Part shown: positions 1 through 7,889 of the stretch, piece after piece
How positions within the stretch are numbered: the first letter of the stretch is position 1
Layout: each line of letters starts with the position of its first letter
Notes under the pieces: model-generated
Told to the model about the DNA's origin: nothing
Seen by the model: only the letters and a program-made list of their open reading frames with translations
Database searches by the model: none
Translations under genes and position numbers: made by a program
NCBI GenBank assembly: GCA_964646575.1
Contig: CAZYFT010000013.1
Span: forward strand, 1 to 17,388
Direction of reading: 5' to 3'
Length of the DNA stretch: 17,388 nucleotides
From: GCA-016700035 sp964646575
Lineage (GTDB): Bacteria > Patescibacteriota > Saccharimonadia > CAILAD01 > GCA-016700035

Positions 1-1978
1 ACCGCATATCCCAAACCGTGCCTTCGAATTGATTACCAAATGCTAATGATCTACCGCTTCCAGTTTCGGGAGTACCAGAGCCAACCTGCCGCAGCCATCC
101 AGTTGCATCCCAATCTGCAGTGTTATCCGCAGTAACTGTATGAGACTGATTCGCGGTAACCGCAGTAAAGTAAAATGGATTATCGGTAATTTGCCAGCCA
201 TCCACGTCCACGCCTGCACCGCTATACTGGCCATTCGGATTGGCATAGCGATCAATCTTATATCCCTGAATGGTATAGAGTGGTGTCGGCGGCGGAGCTG
301 GATCAACCTTAATGAGTAGCGTGAAGAAATCTCCATTTACGCCTCGTGAATATGGGACATCAAAGTAAGGGAATCCATAAGCACTGCCGTGATTGATAGT
401 CATACCTTGACAGAAATAGATACCTTGATGACAGCCGTACACCGATCCCGGGGCATTGGAAAAAGTATAATTTGCCGGAAATCCCTGAAAAGAAAAGCGC
501 CAGGAAGGTCCGTTACAGTCTAGGGCGAAAGCGTCCGACTCATAGCCAAAAACGTTATCCCTACCATTTTCAATTAAATCAGTTACCGTCTGATTGTACC
601 AATTTCCCCCCATAAAAGACCCACCACTGATTCCGGCTTGATCACCTTCAAAAATCCCATCAAAGGGATTACACAAGCTACGGCTTCTATCGGTATTTGC
701 CCTGAGATCTAGTCCAGAGACTGCTTCTTGGGTTACTGAGTTTTCTACGCGAACATAGTAAGTAATCCTGTGGTTAGTACCTGTCAGACAGTTCTCGGCC
801 GCTTGTGCCACATTAACTGCCAAGGACCAGACGGATGCGGCCAGCCTATCAGCATGCCGCTTTAATTCGGTACCTAATGAGAGCTTGATTTTCTTCTGAT
901 AGGTATCAATCATTTGTTGGTAACTATCATATTTGCCGGGCTTAATGCTCTCCAGACGAAATATTGCATAATAACCCGTACTCGACCTGAAAACAGGCGT
1001 ATAGTCACCAGCCTTGGAAAGCTTCTGTAGCTGAGGATAGTTACTCTCACCTTCATTTGCGTACTCCTTAAACCGGGCACCAGTATCTCTGGCTTCTAAT
1101 AAGTTCTGGTAGAGATTAAATGATGATAAAAATCCATCATCACGACGATCTACTGCCACCATCTCTTCGGGGGTAAGCAAGTAGCTGCTGTCAGACTTCT
1201 TAGCAATCTCTTCCTTTGAAGCGCTCGCCTTATAGAGTGGCAGGAAGTCGGTTTCGAATCGCGACTTTATACGGTTTTCTGCAGCTTCATCCGTTTTTTC
1301 ATCGTTCCTTTGGTAAAAATAATCCCAGCGAATTGTAAGGGCACTGTACTCACGCTGAGTGATTATCTTATCTTTCAACTTTGCCTCGAGACAATCGCTT
1401 TGGTCCTGAAAATCTACCACTTCCCGCGGCCTACCTGCCTGCTCGTTTAAGATATAGTATTGCTCTACGTTGATTTTTTCAGATACTTTACGCTGGGAGC
1501 GAAGATAGCTTATTACATCAACCTTACTGCACGTAACGCCAGTTTCTTGTGCATATTCTTGCAATGCCGCCCAAATCGCAACCTTCTTTTCGGTTTCATC
1601 GGTAGGATTTATCTGAGATTTTTCTTTTTGGGCCTTCTGCTCTAGAGATTTCTTAATATCTTCCGTCAGCTGCTTGGTGACTTTTATGTCATCATCTTTA
1701 CCGCCAACATAGGCATATTCTTCATACTTTACCGAGTCTGAATTACTATAAAACAAGTACCCTGCTCCGACAAGGAACACCAGTAGACCCACTAGCAAGC
1801 CACCAAAAATAACCCTGCGCTTCGATTTGGCCTGCGCTTCTTTTCTCGCTTCTACTGTTGCTTGTGCCTTCTCAAGAACCTTCGAGGCATCAACACCGCG
1901 TGGCACAACAGACGTAGACTCAGCTGCTGCTGAGTCATTTTTCCGCTGAGAAAGTGGATCTAATGACTTTGGACTCAT
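1..1978 (-). CDS. Giant single-pass surface protein with SurA-like region (paralog B), 3' end cut by window edge
   Basis: This is an open frame from the ATG at 1976-1978 through position 2, with no stop, so the first 659 residues are visible. Residues 1-54 are polar and rich in Ser, Ala and Lys. KSKRR then precedes one hydrophobic helix (about 55-77), which suggests an inside N-terminus and an outside C-terminus with no cleaved signal. Residues 80-370 are helical and charged and carry landmarks shared with the upstream neighbour: a Cys pair, IRWD, RFETDFLPLY and TPVFRSSTGYYAIFR. The last two are like the SurA N-domain and the end of a PpiC domain. A beta-rich ectodomain starting at NCLTG follows, with an aromatic WRFSF segment and a repeat-like stretch around SHTVTA. 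There is no Shine-Dalgarno sequence before the ATG. The role is unknown; adhesion, or folding of an exported protein, is a guess. Confidence 0.85.
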   Translation of the reverse strand, partial: MSPKSLDPLSQRKNDSAAAESTSVVPRGVDASKVLEKAQATVEARKEAQAKSKRRVIFGGLLVGLLVFLVGAGYLFYSNSDSVKYEEYAYVGGKDDDIKVTKQLTEDIKKSLEQKAQKEKSQINPTDETEKKVAIWAALQEYAQETGVTCSKVDVISYLRSQRKVSEKINVEQYYILNEQAGRPREVVDFQDQSDCLEAKLKDKIITQREYSALTIRWDYFYQRNDEKTDEAAENRIKSRFETDFLPLYKASASKEEIAKKSDSSYLLTPEEMVAVDRRDDGFLSSFNLYQNLLEARDTGARFKEYANEGESNYPQLQKLSKAGDYTPVFRSSTGYYAIFRLESIKPGKYDSYQQMIDTYQKKIKLSLGTELKRHADRLAASVWSLAVNVAQAAENCLTGTNHRITYYVRVENSVTQEAVSGLDLRANTDRSRSLCNPFDGIFEGDQAGISGGSFMGGNWYNQTVTDLIENGRDNVFGYESDAFALDCNGPSWRFSFQGFPANYTFSNAPGSVYGCHQGIYFCQGMTINHGSAYGFPYFDVPYSRGVNGDFFTLLIKVDPAPPPTPLYTIQGYKIDRYANPNGQYSGAGVDVDGWQITDNPFYFTAVTANQSHTVTADNTADWDATGWLRQVGSGTPETGSGRSLAFGNQFEGTVWDMR

Positions 1979-2000
1979 ATATACAAACAATCAACTCGTT

Positions 2001-2019
2001 TTAAAACGCTTATGTCTAT
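2001..2019 (-). promoter_or_regulatory. Shared upstream motif, copy before paralog B
   Basis: On the minus strand this reads ATAGACATAAGCGTTTTAA, 22 nt before the start of paralog B. Nearly the same string occurs before paralog A (6121-6139). It overlaps a 12-bp palindrome, CGTTTTAAAACG (1997-2008). No convincing -35/-10 pair is seen here. It may be an operator or promoter element; this rests on only two or three copies. Confidence 0.4.
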
Positions 2020-2026
2020 CGTACCT

Positions 2027-2041
2027 GAGCCCCCAGGACTC
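2027..2041 (-). other. Short hairpin between paralogs A and B
   Basis: On the minus strand GAGTCC pairs with GGGCTC around a 3-nt loop, giving six pairs including one G-U. No T-tract follows, so it is not a standard intrinsic terminator. It could protect the 3' end of the upstream message or weaken read-through into paralog B. Confidence 0.35.
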
Positions 2042-2068
2042 TTCAAGGTATAAGCTGGAGAATATTGT

Positions 2069-5000
2069 CTAGAAACGCGGATCGGCGTTGTCTGTAACGT
2101 AGCGAGCCTGTGAAAAATCAGGTTTTGTGAGATGCTCAAATCCAGGAGGTGGAGCAATAAGCATGAGGCCGTTAAAGATTACGTCTTCCGCTGGCTTACC
2201 AAAGTACAAACTGCGTCGTGGGTCGTAGTCAAAATCTGTGCTAAACTGCGCTCGACCAGTACGTGATTGTATACCTGGGAAATCTACAAAGTTTCTACCA
2301 AACATGAATCCACCCTTTGAAGCCATTACGCCACGTACCGAAAGCTGGTTTTTACATCGAGCTGCCTGGGAGTTTTGTTGAACATTGCCACCCGATAGTG
2401 TTTCACTCTTAAATCCGTTTGAGGTCAGCGGATTGTCATTACCTGTTGCGCCTGGGCTGTATAGCTCTTCACAAGTGCGGATCTTACCGCTGGCATACAA
2501 GGATGCATCAATTCTCGTAACATCTTTGTCGATAATAATATCACCCTTCACTAGAATCCCCAGGTTCGGCAATGCATTGAGGCCAACCAAATCGTCACGA
2601 TTAAACGTAGCATCCTTCGGCGTGTTTACAACGTTAGCGTTAAGGTAGAGATTGCCATCCACGATGATGGTCATACGTCCAGTTGGCTGGAAGAGTGCTG
2701 GTGTAGAAGCAGGGCTTGGGTTCACAGTGGTCCCAAGTGTAAGATAGCCAGCTCGAGCTACCGTCAGCTTAGTAATTTCCGGACATACACTCGACATTGC
2801 CGGCAAATTCTGACCATTGTAGTTTCTATCTAGTCCTTTCTTATATCGAGCTGACCCACTCGTTGCAGGACCAGCAGCCGGACAGTCATCAGGAGCCTCA
2901 TCCCAGGCATCTTCTGCATTTCTATAAACTACTTCTTGGGTAGGATTCAAGGCACTCAGCGCATCGGCAAGGCCAGACCGGAGATTAAATTTATACTGAT
3001 CAAAGTCGCACCCATCTGGATAGAATGAAGTGCCATCAGCCCCATCTCTACCTAAGACATAGGCATTCGTACTGCAGAACGGACCATTGCCTGCAACATG
3101 CGACATGACAAGATATGTCACTTCAAGATTTAAATCATCTCGCTGCCCATCAACCGGTGGTGCGGGCACTGCATTCGCATCACGACGACCACCCAAATTA
3201 CCACTAGTAGCACTGAGTGCTTCTTGGCCCTGGATTTTACCAATAGCACTCACATTTCCGTTTTGGGTACGCAGCCATGGGCCGTATGACGAAAGTACCC
3301 TAATAGAAGTTCCGCAGGTACCGCCAAATGCAATTGGCGCGCTACCATCACTCGGTACAAATTCCATGGTAAACACCAAGGGTGTCGAAGCATCAGATGG
3401 GGCTTTAATCAGTGTTAATGAAGGAGCAAACTCTAAACTATCGACAGTGCCACTTGCAGCCGGAGTTGGATATATCCTTCCAGAAACTGCACTTGAGTTA
3501 ATTTCCCAGAACTCTCGCGACTCCGCTGTCAGCCCCAGACGATACGACCCACTCGGATAAGTTGCCCATATCGCTTGTCCATTATTCTGCATACCAACTT
3601 TTATATTTCCTTCACTATCGCCCGTACTCAGGGTTGCGCGGCCATTCGGGAAAATTGTTGCGAGGTTATTACTGACACACTGAGCATTCCGTGTGCACAC
3701 CAAAGTTCCGGTACCATTTGTGCCAACCCCAATATCCACACCATCAACAATCAAGCGAACTTGCACAGTTCTAGCAATGCCATCCTTATAACTCTCAGGG
3801 ACAATAAAGTTAAAATTTCTCCCTTGCAAAATCCGCTGACCAGAACCATCCGTCAAGTCAGATCCAGCAATACTGACATAAACTTCGATTTCTGATGATC
3901 CACCTCCATTAATAACTCCCGAAATCCTGCCACACGTCACTGTAAGATTAACAGTTGGAGCAGCCCTATATATCCAATTAATCATAATTGTCGATCCGTC
4001 ACCAGTACTTCCAGAGACATAATTATATGCTGTCGAAAAATTAATTGTTGGGTCACTTCCAACAGTATATCCAAGTACATCATAACCTGGTTCGGGGTCT
4101 GGCGTAATACTATGAGGACGATCTGCTCGCAAACCACTTAGACTATAAGGTTGGCCATTATTAGAAACGCCATCAACAGTATCGGTGATAGTATTATCTC
4201 TATAGGGGCCCGTGCGTGTGCCGTTTTCTTCTTGCTTAAATCCACTCACGGTCATGGTTGGTGGTGTACAGCTAGATGTACAGGTTGGATTAGGTGGCTC
4301 CTTGCGCATAAACACCTCTATCGCGTAACCAGAGGCACCATTAGCGATATTGTGATATAAGTCAGAAGGAATCCTATACGTACCTGCATTAGATGAAGCA
4401 CGTTGCTGAGCGAAAATACCTCCAGCAGTCTGAAGCCAGACTCTAAACTGACTTGCATCACTATAATTCACAGGTTCATAGCCATAAACCTTATTAAAGC
4501 TAAATCGCCAAGCCGTGAAACAACTTAAATTAAAATTCCATGGATTTATATGATGATCATAAACATCATAGTTTAAAAATCCTGCCCAATAACCAATGTT
4601 CATCACGCCAAAAGCATTGTTTATAGCCGGCGGCTCATCAGAACAAGGACTCTGCACATCTCCCGTACTTGTGACACCTAGAGTCGCCACTGCAGCCCCC
4701 TTATTATCACGCATCTGCTGCAATGGAATCAGTTGGTGCGTATCATAATCCCTATAATGTATGCCCATTGGTAAGGAATGCACTCCAGTAAAGCAATTCA
4801 CATTACCTGCCGCTTCAGCAGAAGACACCATAGCATTACGTAGGCCGTCAAGCGGATTAGCTTGACTTATATTATTGAGATCAATCTTTGGGCTAGTCTC
4901 AGATTCGTTACCAGGGATAGAGTAATATTCGTTACTATATCGACCAGAGTTAAGCAACGATTGAATAATTTCATCAACAGATCCGTACTGCCCTTGCGAT

Positions 5001-6088
5001 TTTGCTGTTGCTCGATAGATCGCAAAATATCCAACATTCGATTTAAAAACCGGCGTATGTTCACCTACAGTCAACTTATTAATATAATCAATATCTCGTT
5101 CACCTTCGGGGTACTGCTGGAACTTTGCATACGTAGCCTCATTCATCTTTGGGTACACCATAGTGCGAACATAAGGACTACCAGGGCTCTTCATCTTCTC
5201 ATCGAATTCAGCATCAGAGGTATATTGACTAATATCAGCTGCCTTTAAAATTTCCTCTTGTGAAGCCCCTCGCTCAAATAACGGCAAAAAATCCCGTTCT
5301 AAACGAGCTTTGGCCTCTCGCTCGTAAGCCTCTCTCTCACTACCCACTGTATTTGCAGCTAACTGATCCCAACGAATATACACCGCAAATACATCTGTTC
5401 CACCAACCACTTTAGCAGCCAACGCATCACGCAGATACTCTGAACATTCTTTTAGAAAAGTTACTTCTGTGCTCCAACCATACTCTTGAAGTAAGTAAGC
5501 ATAATATGCATCTTTTCCACCACGATCGGCATAACGCTGCTGCAATCTAGTATCTACAATTTCCTGGGTACAAGTAATCTCTTGTTGTCTCGCCGCTGAT
5601 TTAAGCGCCAAGTATTCTAATACATCTTTTGAAGCCTGTTTTGCAACTTTTGAGCTTGGATCTGGTGATTTCTGTTTCTTGTTAAATCCTTCATAGGCCT
5701 GTTTAACTGCATCATATTCCTCAAGCTTTGCAATCTCATCACCAACTTCGGCAAAATTCCCAGCAGCTGGCTTTGGCTTACCTATAGAATTAATCAAATT
5801 AGTACCATGGAGTACCCAAATAGTCGCAATCGAGATGAGAGCAAACACTCCAACCAGTCCTGCAAAAATAACTACTTTCTTTTTATTTACTGGCTTCTTC
5901 GGCTGCTGCGGTTTGCCAACGCTAGACTCAATCTTCTTTGGCGGTTCATAGTTTTTTGGCTTAATCGCTTCACCAGCCTGAGTCGGCGCACCCTTCGGAC
6001 GCACAACCTCACCCGCCTTGTGTTCAGCGACTGGCTTCACTTGTTTTTTATCTGGCCGAGGGCCAATGCTATCGATGGATTTTGGCAT
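2069..6088 (-). CDS. Giant single-pass surface protein with SurA-like region and beta-solenoid-like C-terminus (paralog A)
   Basis: The gene encodes 1339 aa, ATG to TAG. Residues 1-70 form a Lys/Pro-rich cytoplasmic tail, and 72-94 are a single membrane helix after NKKK. Residues 110-380 are helical, with C173 and C215, IRWD (238-241), RLERDFLPLF and TPVFKSNVGYFAIYR (345-359); this resembles the SurA N-domain plus the tail of a parvulin domain. From NCFTG (about 431) the protein is a Gly/Ser/Thr/Asn-rich beta ectodomain with several Cys, including a CTSSC pair. The last 200 residues alternate short strands (MTIIVDGNLYLNANVV, ILVKGDIIID, LSVRGVMASKGG), like a beta-solenoid or pilus-associated surface protein. 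No sortase motif is visible. It is followed after 97 nt by the homologous gene B. No Shine-Dalgarno site precedes the ATG. The family is not recognised; exported cell-surface location is well supported, function is not. Confidence 0.9.
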   Translation of the reverse strand: MPKSIDSIGPRPDKKQVKPVAEHKAGEVVRPKGAPTQAGEAIKPKNYEPPKKIESSVGKPQQPKKPVNKKKVVIFAGLVGVFALISIATIWVLHGTNLINSIGKPKPAAGNFAEVGDEIAKLEEYDAVKQAYEGFNKKQKSPDPSSKVAKQASKDVLEYLALKSAARQQEITCTQEIVDTRLQQRYADRGGKDAYYAYLLQEYGWSTEVTFLKECSEYLRDALAAKVVGGTDVFAVYIRWDQLAANTVGSEREAYEREAKARLERDFLPLFERGASQEEILKAADISQYTSDAEFDEKMKSPGSPYVRTMVYPKMNEATYAKFQQYPEGERDIDYINKLTVGEHTPVFKSNVGYFAIYRATAKSQGQYGSVDEIIQSLLNSGRYSNEYYSIPGNESETSPKIDLNNISQANPLDGLRNAMVSSAEAAGNVNCFTGVHSLPMGIHYRDYDTHQLIPLQQMRDNKGAAVATLGVTSTGDVQSPCSDEPPAINNAFGVMNIGYWAGFLNYDVYDHHINPWNFNLSCFTAWRFSFNKVYGYEPVNYSDASQFRVWLQTAGGIFAQQRASSNAGTYRIPSDLYHNIANGASGYAIEVFMRKEPPNPTCTSSCTPPTMTVSGFKQEENGTRTGPYRDNTITDTVDGVSNNGQPYSLSGLRADRPHSITPDPEPGYDVLGYTVGSDPTINFSTAYNYVSGSTGDGSTIMINWIYRAAPTVNLTVTCGRISGVINGGGSSEIEVYVSIAGSDLTDGSGQRILQGRNFNFIVPESYKDGIARTVQVRLIVDGVDIGVGTNGTGTLVCTRNAQCVSNNLATIFPNGRATLSTGDSEGNIKVGMQNNGQAIWATYPSGSYRLGLTAESREFWEINSSAVSGRIYPTPAASGTVDSLEFAPSLTLIKAPSDASTPLVFTMEFVPSDGSAPIAFGGTCGTSIRVLSSYGPWLRTQNGNVSAIGKIQGQEALSATSGNLGGRRDANAVPAPPVDGQRDDLNLEVTYLVMSHVAGNGPFCSTNAYVLGRDGADGTSFYPDGCDFDQYKFNLRSGLADALSALNPTQEVVYRNAEDAWDEAPDDCPAAGPATSGSARYKKGLDRNYNGQNLPAMSSVCPEITKLTVARAGYLTLGTTVNPSPASTPALFQPTGRMTIIVDGNLYLNANVVNTPKDATFNRDDLVGLNALPNLGILVKGDIIIDKDVTRIDASLYASGKIRTCEELYSPGATGNDNPLTSNGFKSETLSGGNVQQNSQAARCKNQLSVRGVMASKGGFMFGRNFVDFPGIQSRTGRAQFSTDFDYDPRRSLYFGKPAEDVIFNGLMLIAPPPGFEHLTKPDFSQARYVTDNADPRF

Positions 6089-6120
6089 TGAATAATAATT
6101 CCACGTGGTTTTTCAAAAAC

Positions 6121-6139
6121 TTAAACGCTTACGCTCTAT
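6121..6139 (-). promoter_or_regulatory. Shared upstream motif, copy before paralog A
   Basis: On the minus strand this is ATAGAGCGTAAGCGTTTAA, 32 nt before the ATG of paralog A. It matches the motif before paralog B apart from small insertions. Its core GAGCGTAAGCGTTT is also repeated in inverted orientation at 6159-6172, in front of ychF. Confidence 0.4.
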
Positions 6140-6172
6140 GCTACCGTTTGTAACACTGGAGCGCAAGCGTTT
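6123..6172. repeat. Inverted repeat in the divergent paralog A / ychF intergenic region
   Basis: The arms at 6123-6136 (AAACGCTTACGCTC) and 6159-6172 (GAGCGCAAGCGTTT) match at 13 of 14 positions around a 22-nt spacer. It sits between two divergent starts, so a terminator role makes little sense. Each arm faces the gene it precedes, as expected for paired binding sites of one regulator; a DNA or RNA hairpin is also possible. Confidence 0.55.
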
Positions 6173-6177
6173 TTACC

Positions 6178-6186
6178 TGATATAAT
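6178..6186 (+). promoter_or_regulatory. Extended -10 promoter of ychF
   Basis: TG-A-TATAAT is a perfect extended -10 element. Six bases separate TATAAT from the ychF ATG at 6193, so the expected transcription start falls on or next to the A of the ATG. No -35 hexamer and no Shine-Dalgarno site are visible. Confidence 0.75.
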
Positions 6187-6192
6187 ATATGC

Positions 6193-7272
6193 ATGAGTCT
6201 TTCTCTCGGCATCGTCGGCTTGCCAAACGTTGGTAAGTCGACACTTTTTAACGCGCTCACCAAGTCTGATATCTTGGCGGCCAATTATCCGTTTGCCACC
6301 ATTGAACCAAACGTTGGCATCGTGCCGCTTCCAGACAAGCGCTTAGACGAACTGGCACGCGTAGCTAACACTGCAAAGATAATCCCGGCGCCAGTCACCT
6401 TCACCGACATTGCCGGCATTGTAAAGGGCGCCGCCGAAGGTGCCGGCCTCGGTAATAAATTCCTCGCCCACATTCGCGAGTGCGCCGCCATTGTCCAGGT
6501 CGTTCGTGCGTTCGAATCTGGCGATATTATGCATGTTGATGACACAATCGACCCAGCGCGCGATATTGAAACCATTAAAACCGAGCTTATTCTGGCCGAC
6601 CTCGCCACCATCGACAAAGTACTGCCCCGCCTAGAAAAAGAGGCCAAAACTTCCGCCGATACACGAACTGCCGTCGCCGACCTCACCAAAGCTCGGGCGG
6701 CACTCGATGCTGGAACTCTTGCTATAAGCTTGTATCCCGAGGAGGTACCACAAAGTATTCGCGAATTGCAGCTCCTAACCGCAAAGCCTTTCATCTACGT
6801 GTTTAATGTCGATGAGGCCGGCTTGGCCGATAAAGACCTGCATGAAAAACTTCGTGCCAGCGTCGCCCCACTCCCAGCCCTGGTACTTTGCGCCGAACTT
6901 GAAGCCCAACTTAAAGACATGTCAGACGCTGAAGCGTCCGAACTACTCACCGAATACGGGCAAGAGGAATCTGGCCTTGCCTCGTTGGCTCATCTTGGTT
7001 TTTCCACGCTCGGCTTACAAACATACTTCACAGCTGGTGAAAAAGAAGCCCGTGCTTGGGTAATTCCGCAAGGCGCAACTGCGCCCGAAGCTGCTGGCGT
7101 AATTCATACAGATTTTGAAAAAGGCTTCATTAAGGCAGAGATTGTAAGTTGCGGAGATTTTATTGAATGTGGTGGCTGGGCTGGGGCCCGCACCGCCGGC
7201 AAAGTTCGGCTCGAAGGCCGTGATTACATCATGCAAGACGGTGATGTGGTGCTGTTTAAATTCAATGTGTAA
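6193..7272 (+). CDS. ychF: Ribosome-associated GTPase/ATPase YchF (OLA1 family)
   Basis: The gene encodes 359 aa, the usual family length (about 360). G1/Walker A is GLPNVGKS (9-16), G3 is DIAG (72-75) followed by the family signature IVKGAAEGAGLGNKFL, and the G4 position is NVDE (205-208) rather than NKxD, the change that relaxes nucleotide specificity toward ATP in YchF/OLA1. A coiled-coil-like insertion covers about 125-190. The C-terminal TGS domain (about 275-359) ends in VVLFKFNV, as in known members. YchF binds ribosomes and takes part in stress responses and start-site choice in other bacteria. The gene stands alone on the plus strand, divergent from the surface-protein locus. Its promoter predicts a leaderless message, which fits the lack of any Shine-Dalgarno site. 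Base composition is somewhat more GC-rich than the surface genes. Confidence 0.97.
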   Translation: MSLSLGIVGLPNVGKSTLFNALTKSDILAANYPFATIEPNVGIVPLPDKRLDELARVANTAKIIPAPVTFTDIAGIVKGAAEGAGLGNKFLAHIRECAAIVQVVRAFESGDIMHVDDTIDPARDIETIKTELILADLATIDKVLPRLEKEAKTSADTRTAVADLTKARAALDAGTLAISLYPEEVPQSIRELQLLTAKPFIYVFNVDEAGLADKDLHEKLRASVAPLPALVLCAELEAQLKDMSDAEASELLTEYGQEESGLASLAHLGFSTLGLQTYFTAGEKEARAWVIPQGATAPEAAGVIHTDFEKGFIKAEIVSCGDFIECGGWAGARTAGKVRLEGRDYIMQDGDVVLFKFNV

Positions 7273-7301
7273 ATAAAAACCACCGACTTATGCGTCGATG
7301 G
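7271..7301 (-). terminator. Intrinsic terminator for the HIT gene
   Basis: In the minus-strand RNA, CCAUCGAC pairs with GUCGGUGG (eight pairs, one U-G) around a 6-nt loop and is followed by UUUUUAUUU. It lies 8 nt past the HIT stop. On the plus strand the stem has an A-C mismatch and no T-tract follows, so it does not obviously end the ychF message. Confidence 0.8.
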
Positions 7302-7309
7302 CAGTAGCG

Positions 7310-7828
7310 CTATGGCAGCCAAAGCTGTGGCACACGACCCTGCAAAGCCAGCTGGATGCCAGCATACTGGTTGGGCAACAGCCGTCTTGAGTGGTCTTCA
7401 CGCAAGTGATGATGACCAAACTCCTCGTCCTTGAATGAGATGTCAAACATCTCGAAAGAATTCGCATAGCGTGGGCGAACGTGCCAATGGACGTGCGGAT
7501 GCCAGGCTTTCGGATTGTCTCGCGGGCGATACGCGTTGTTCATCAACGCCGCCCAAGTCAGATGTGTTGCACCCAAAGCAGACTCTACGGCTGGCTCAAA
7601 CCACTTAATGATCTGGTGAAGCTCTTGCCATTCCGCATAGTCCAGCTGCGAAAGTTCTCGCACGTGCCGTAAGGTGGTGACAAATACGCGACCCGGATAG
7701 AACTGATCTGGCGCAAGCGTGATACGCCAACTGGTGCTCTGCGCAATGATGTAGTCGTTCTCAGGTGGATTGAGCAGGATTCCGCACACTTCACAGCCAG
7801 ACTGCAGCAGATGTAGATTCGTATCCAA
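7310..7828 (-). CDS. HIT-family nucleotide hydrolase/transferase
   Basis: The gene encodes 172 aa. The HIT signature is H112-V-H114-W-H116-V-R-P-R; by family analogy the middle His (H114) is the nucleophile that attacks the alpha-phosphate of a nucleotide substrate such as a dinucleoside polyphosphate or nucleoside phosphoramidate. An N-terminal CEVC (C12, C15) and a His-rich GHHHLREDH segment near 140 could bind metal. The upstream N in NNAY (about 97-100) fits the substrate pocket. The start is TTG (7826-7828), chosen because GAGGAG lies 6 nt upstream and no better start follows. It has its own promoter between efp and itself, and ends at an intrinsic terminator. The exact substrate cannot be told. 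GC content and codon use look richer than in rpsF or ssb nearby, possibly a sign of transfer. Confidence 0.9.
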   Translation of the reverse strand: MDTNLHLLQSGCEVCGILLNPPENDYIIAQSTSWRITLAPDQFYPGRVFVTTLRHVRELSQLDYAEWQELHQIIKWFEPAVESALGATHLTWAALMNNAYRPRDNPKAWHPHVHWHVRPRYANSFEMFDISFKDEEFGHHHLREDHSRRLLPNQYAGIQLALQGRVPQLWLP

Positions 7829-7856
7829 GGTTCTCTCCTCTTCTAGAAGAACCTGG
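7825..7856 (-). promoter_or_regulatory. Hairpin enclosing the ribosome-binding site of the HIT gene
   Basis: On the minus strand CCAGGTTCT (7848-7856) pairs with AGAACCTTGG (7825-7834) with one bulged base. The 13-nt loop holds most of the Shine-Dalgarno GAGGAG, and the TTG start codon lies in the 3' arm. Folding would bury the start codon while showing the ribosome site, so it may limit translation. Confidence 0.55.
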
Positions 7857-7858
7857 AT

Positions 7859-7887
7859 ATTTTACAATAAAACTAGATGTTTTTCAA
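7859..7887 (-). promoter_or_regulatory. Sigma-70-type promoter of the HIT gene
   Basis: Minus strand: TTGAAA (7882-7887), a 17-nt spacer, TAAAAT (7859-7864). Five of six bases match consensus in each box. The expected start near 7852 places the transcript start just at the leader hairpin. The HIT gene can therefore be transcribed apart from efp. Confidence 0.7.
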
Positions 7888-7889
7888 TA

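Noticed and set aside
43..336. 97-codon minus-strand ORF
   Set aside because: Out-of-frame shadow of paralog B, whose frame is continuous through this region and has conserved landmarks.
3087..3560. 157-codon plus-strand ORF
   Set aside because: Antisense to paralog A, with no ribosome site and low-complexity, atypical composition.
6285..6794. 169-codon minus-strand ORF opposite ychF
   Set aside because: Antisense to a complete YchF; Ser/Arg-rich composition typical of shadows.
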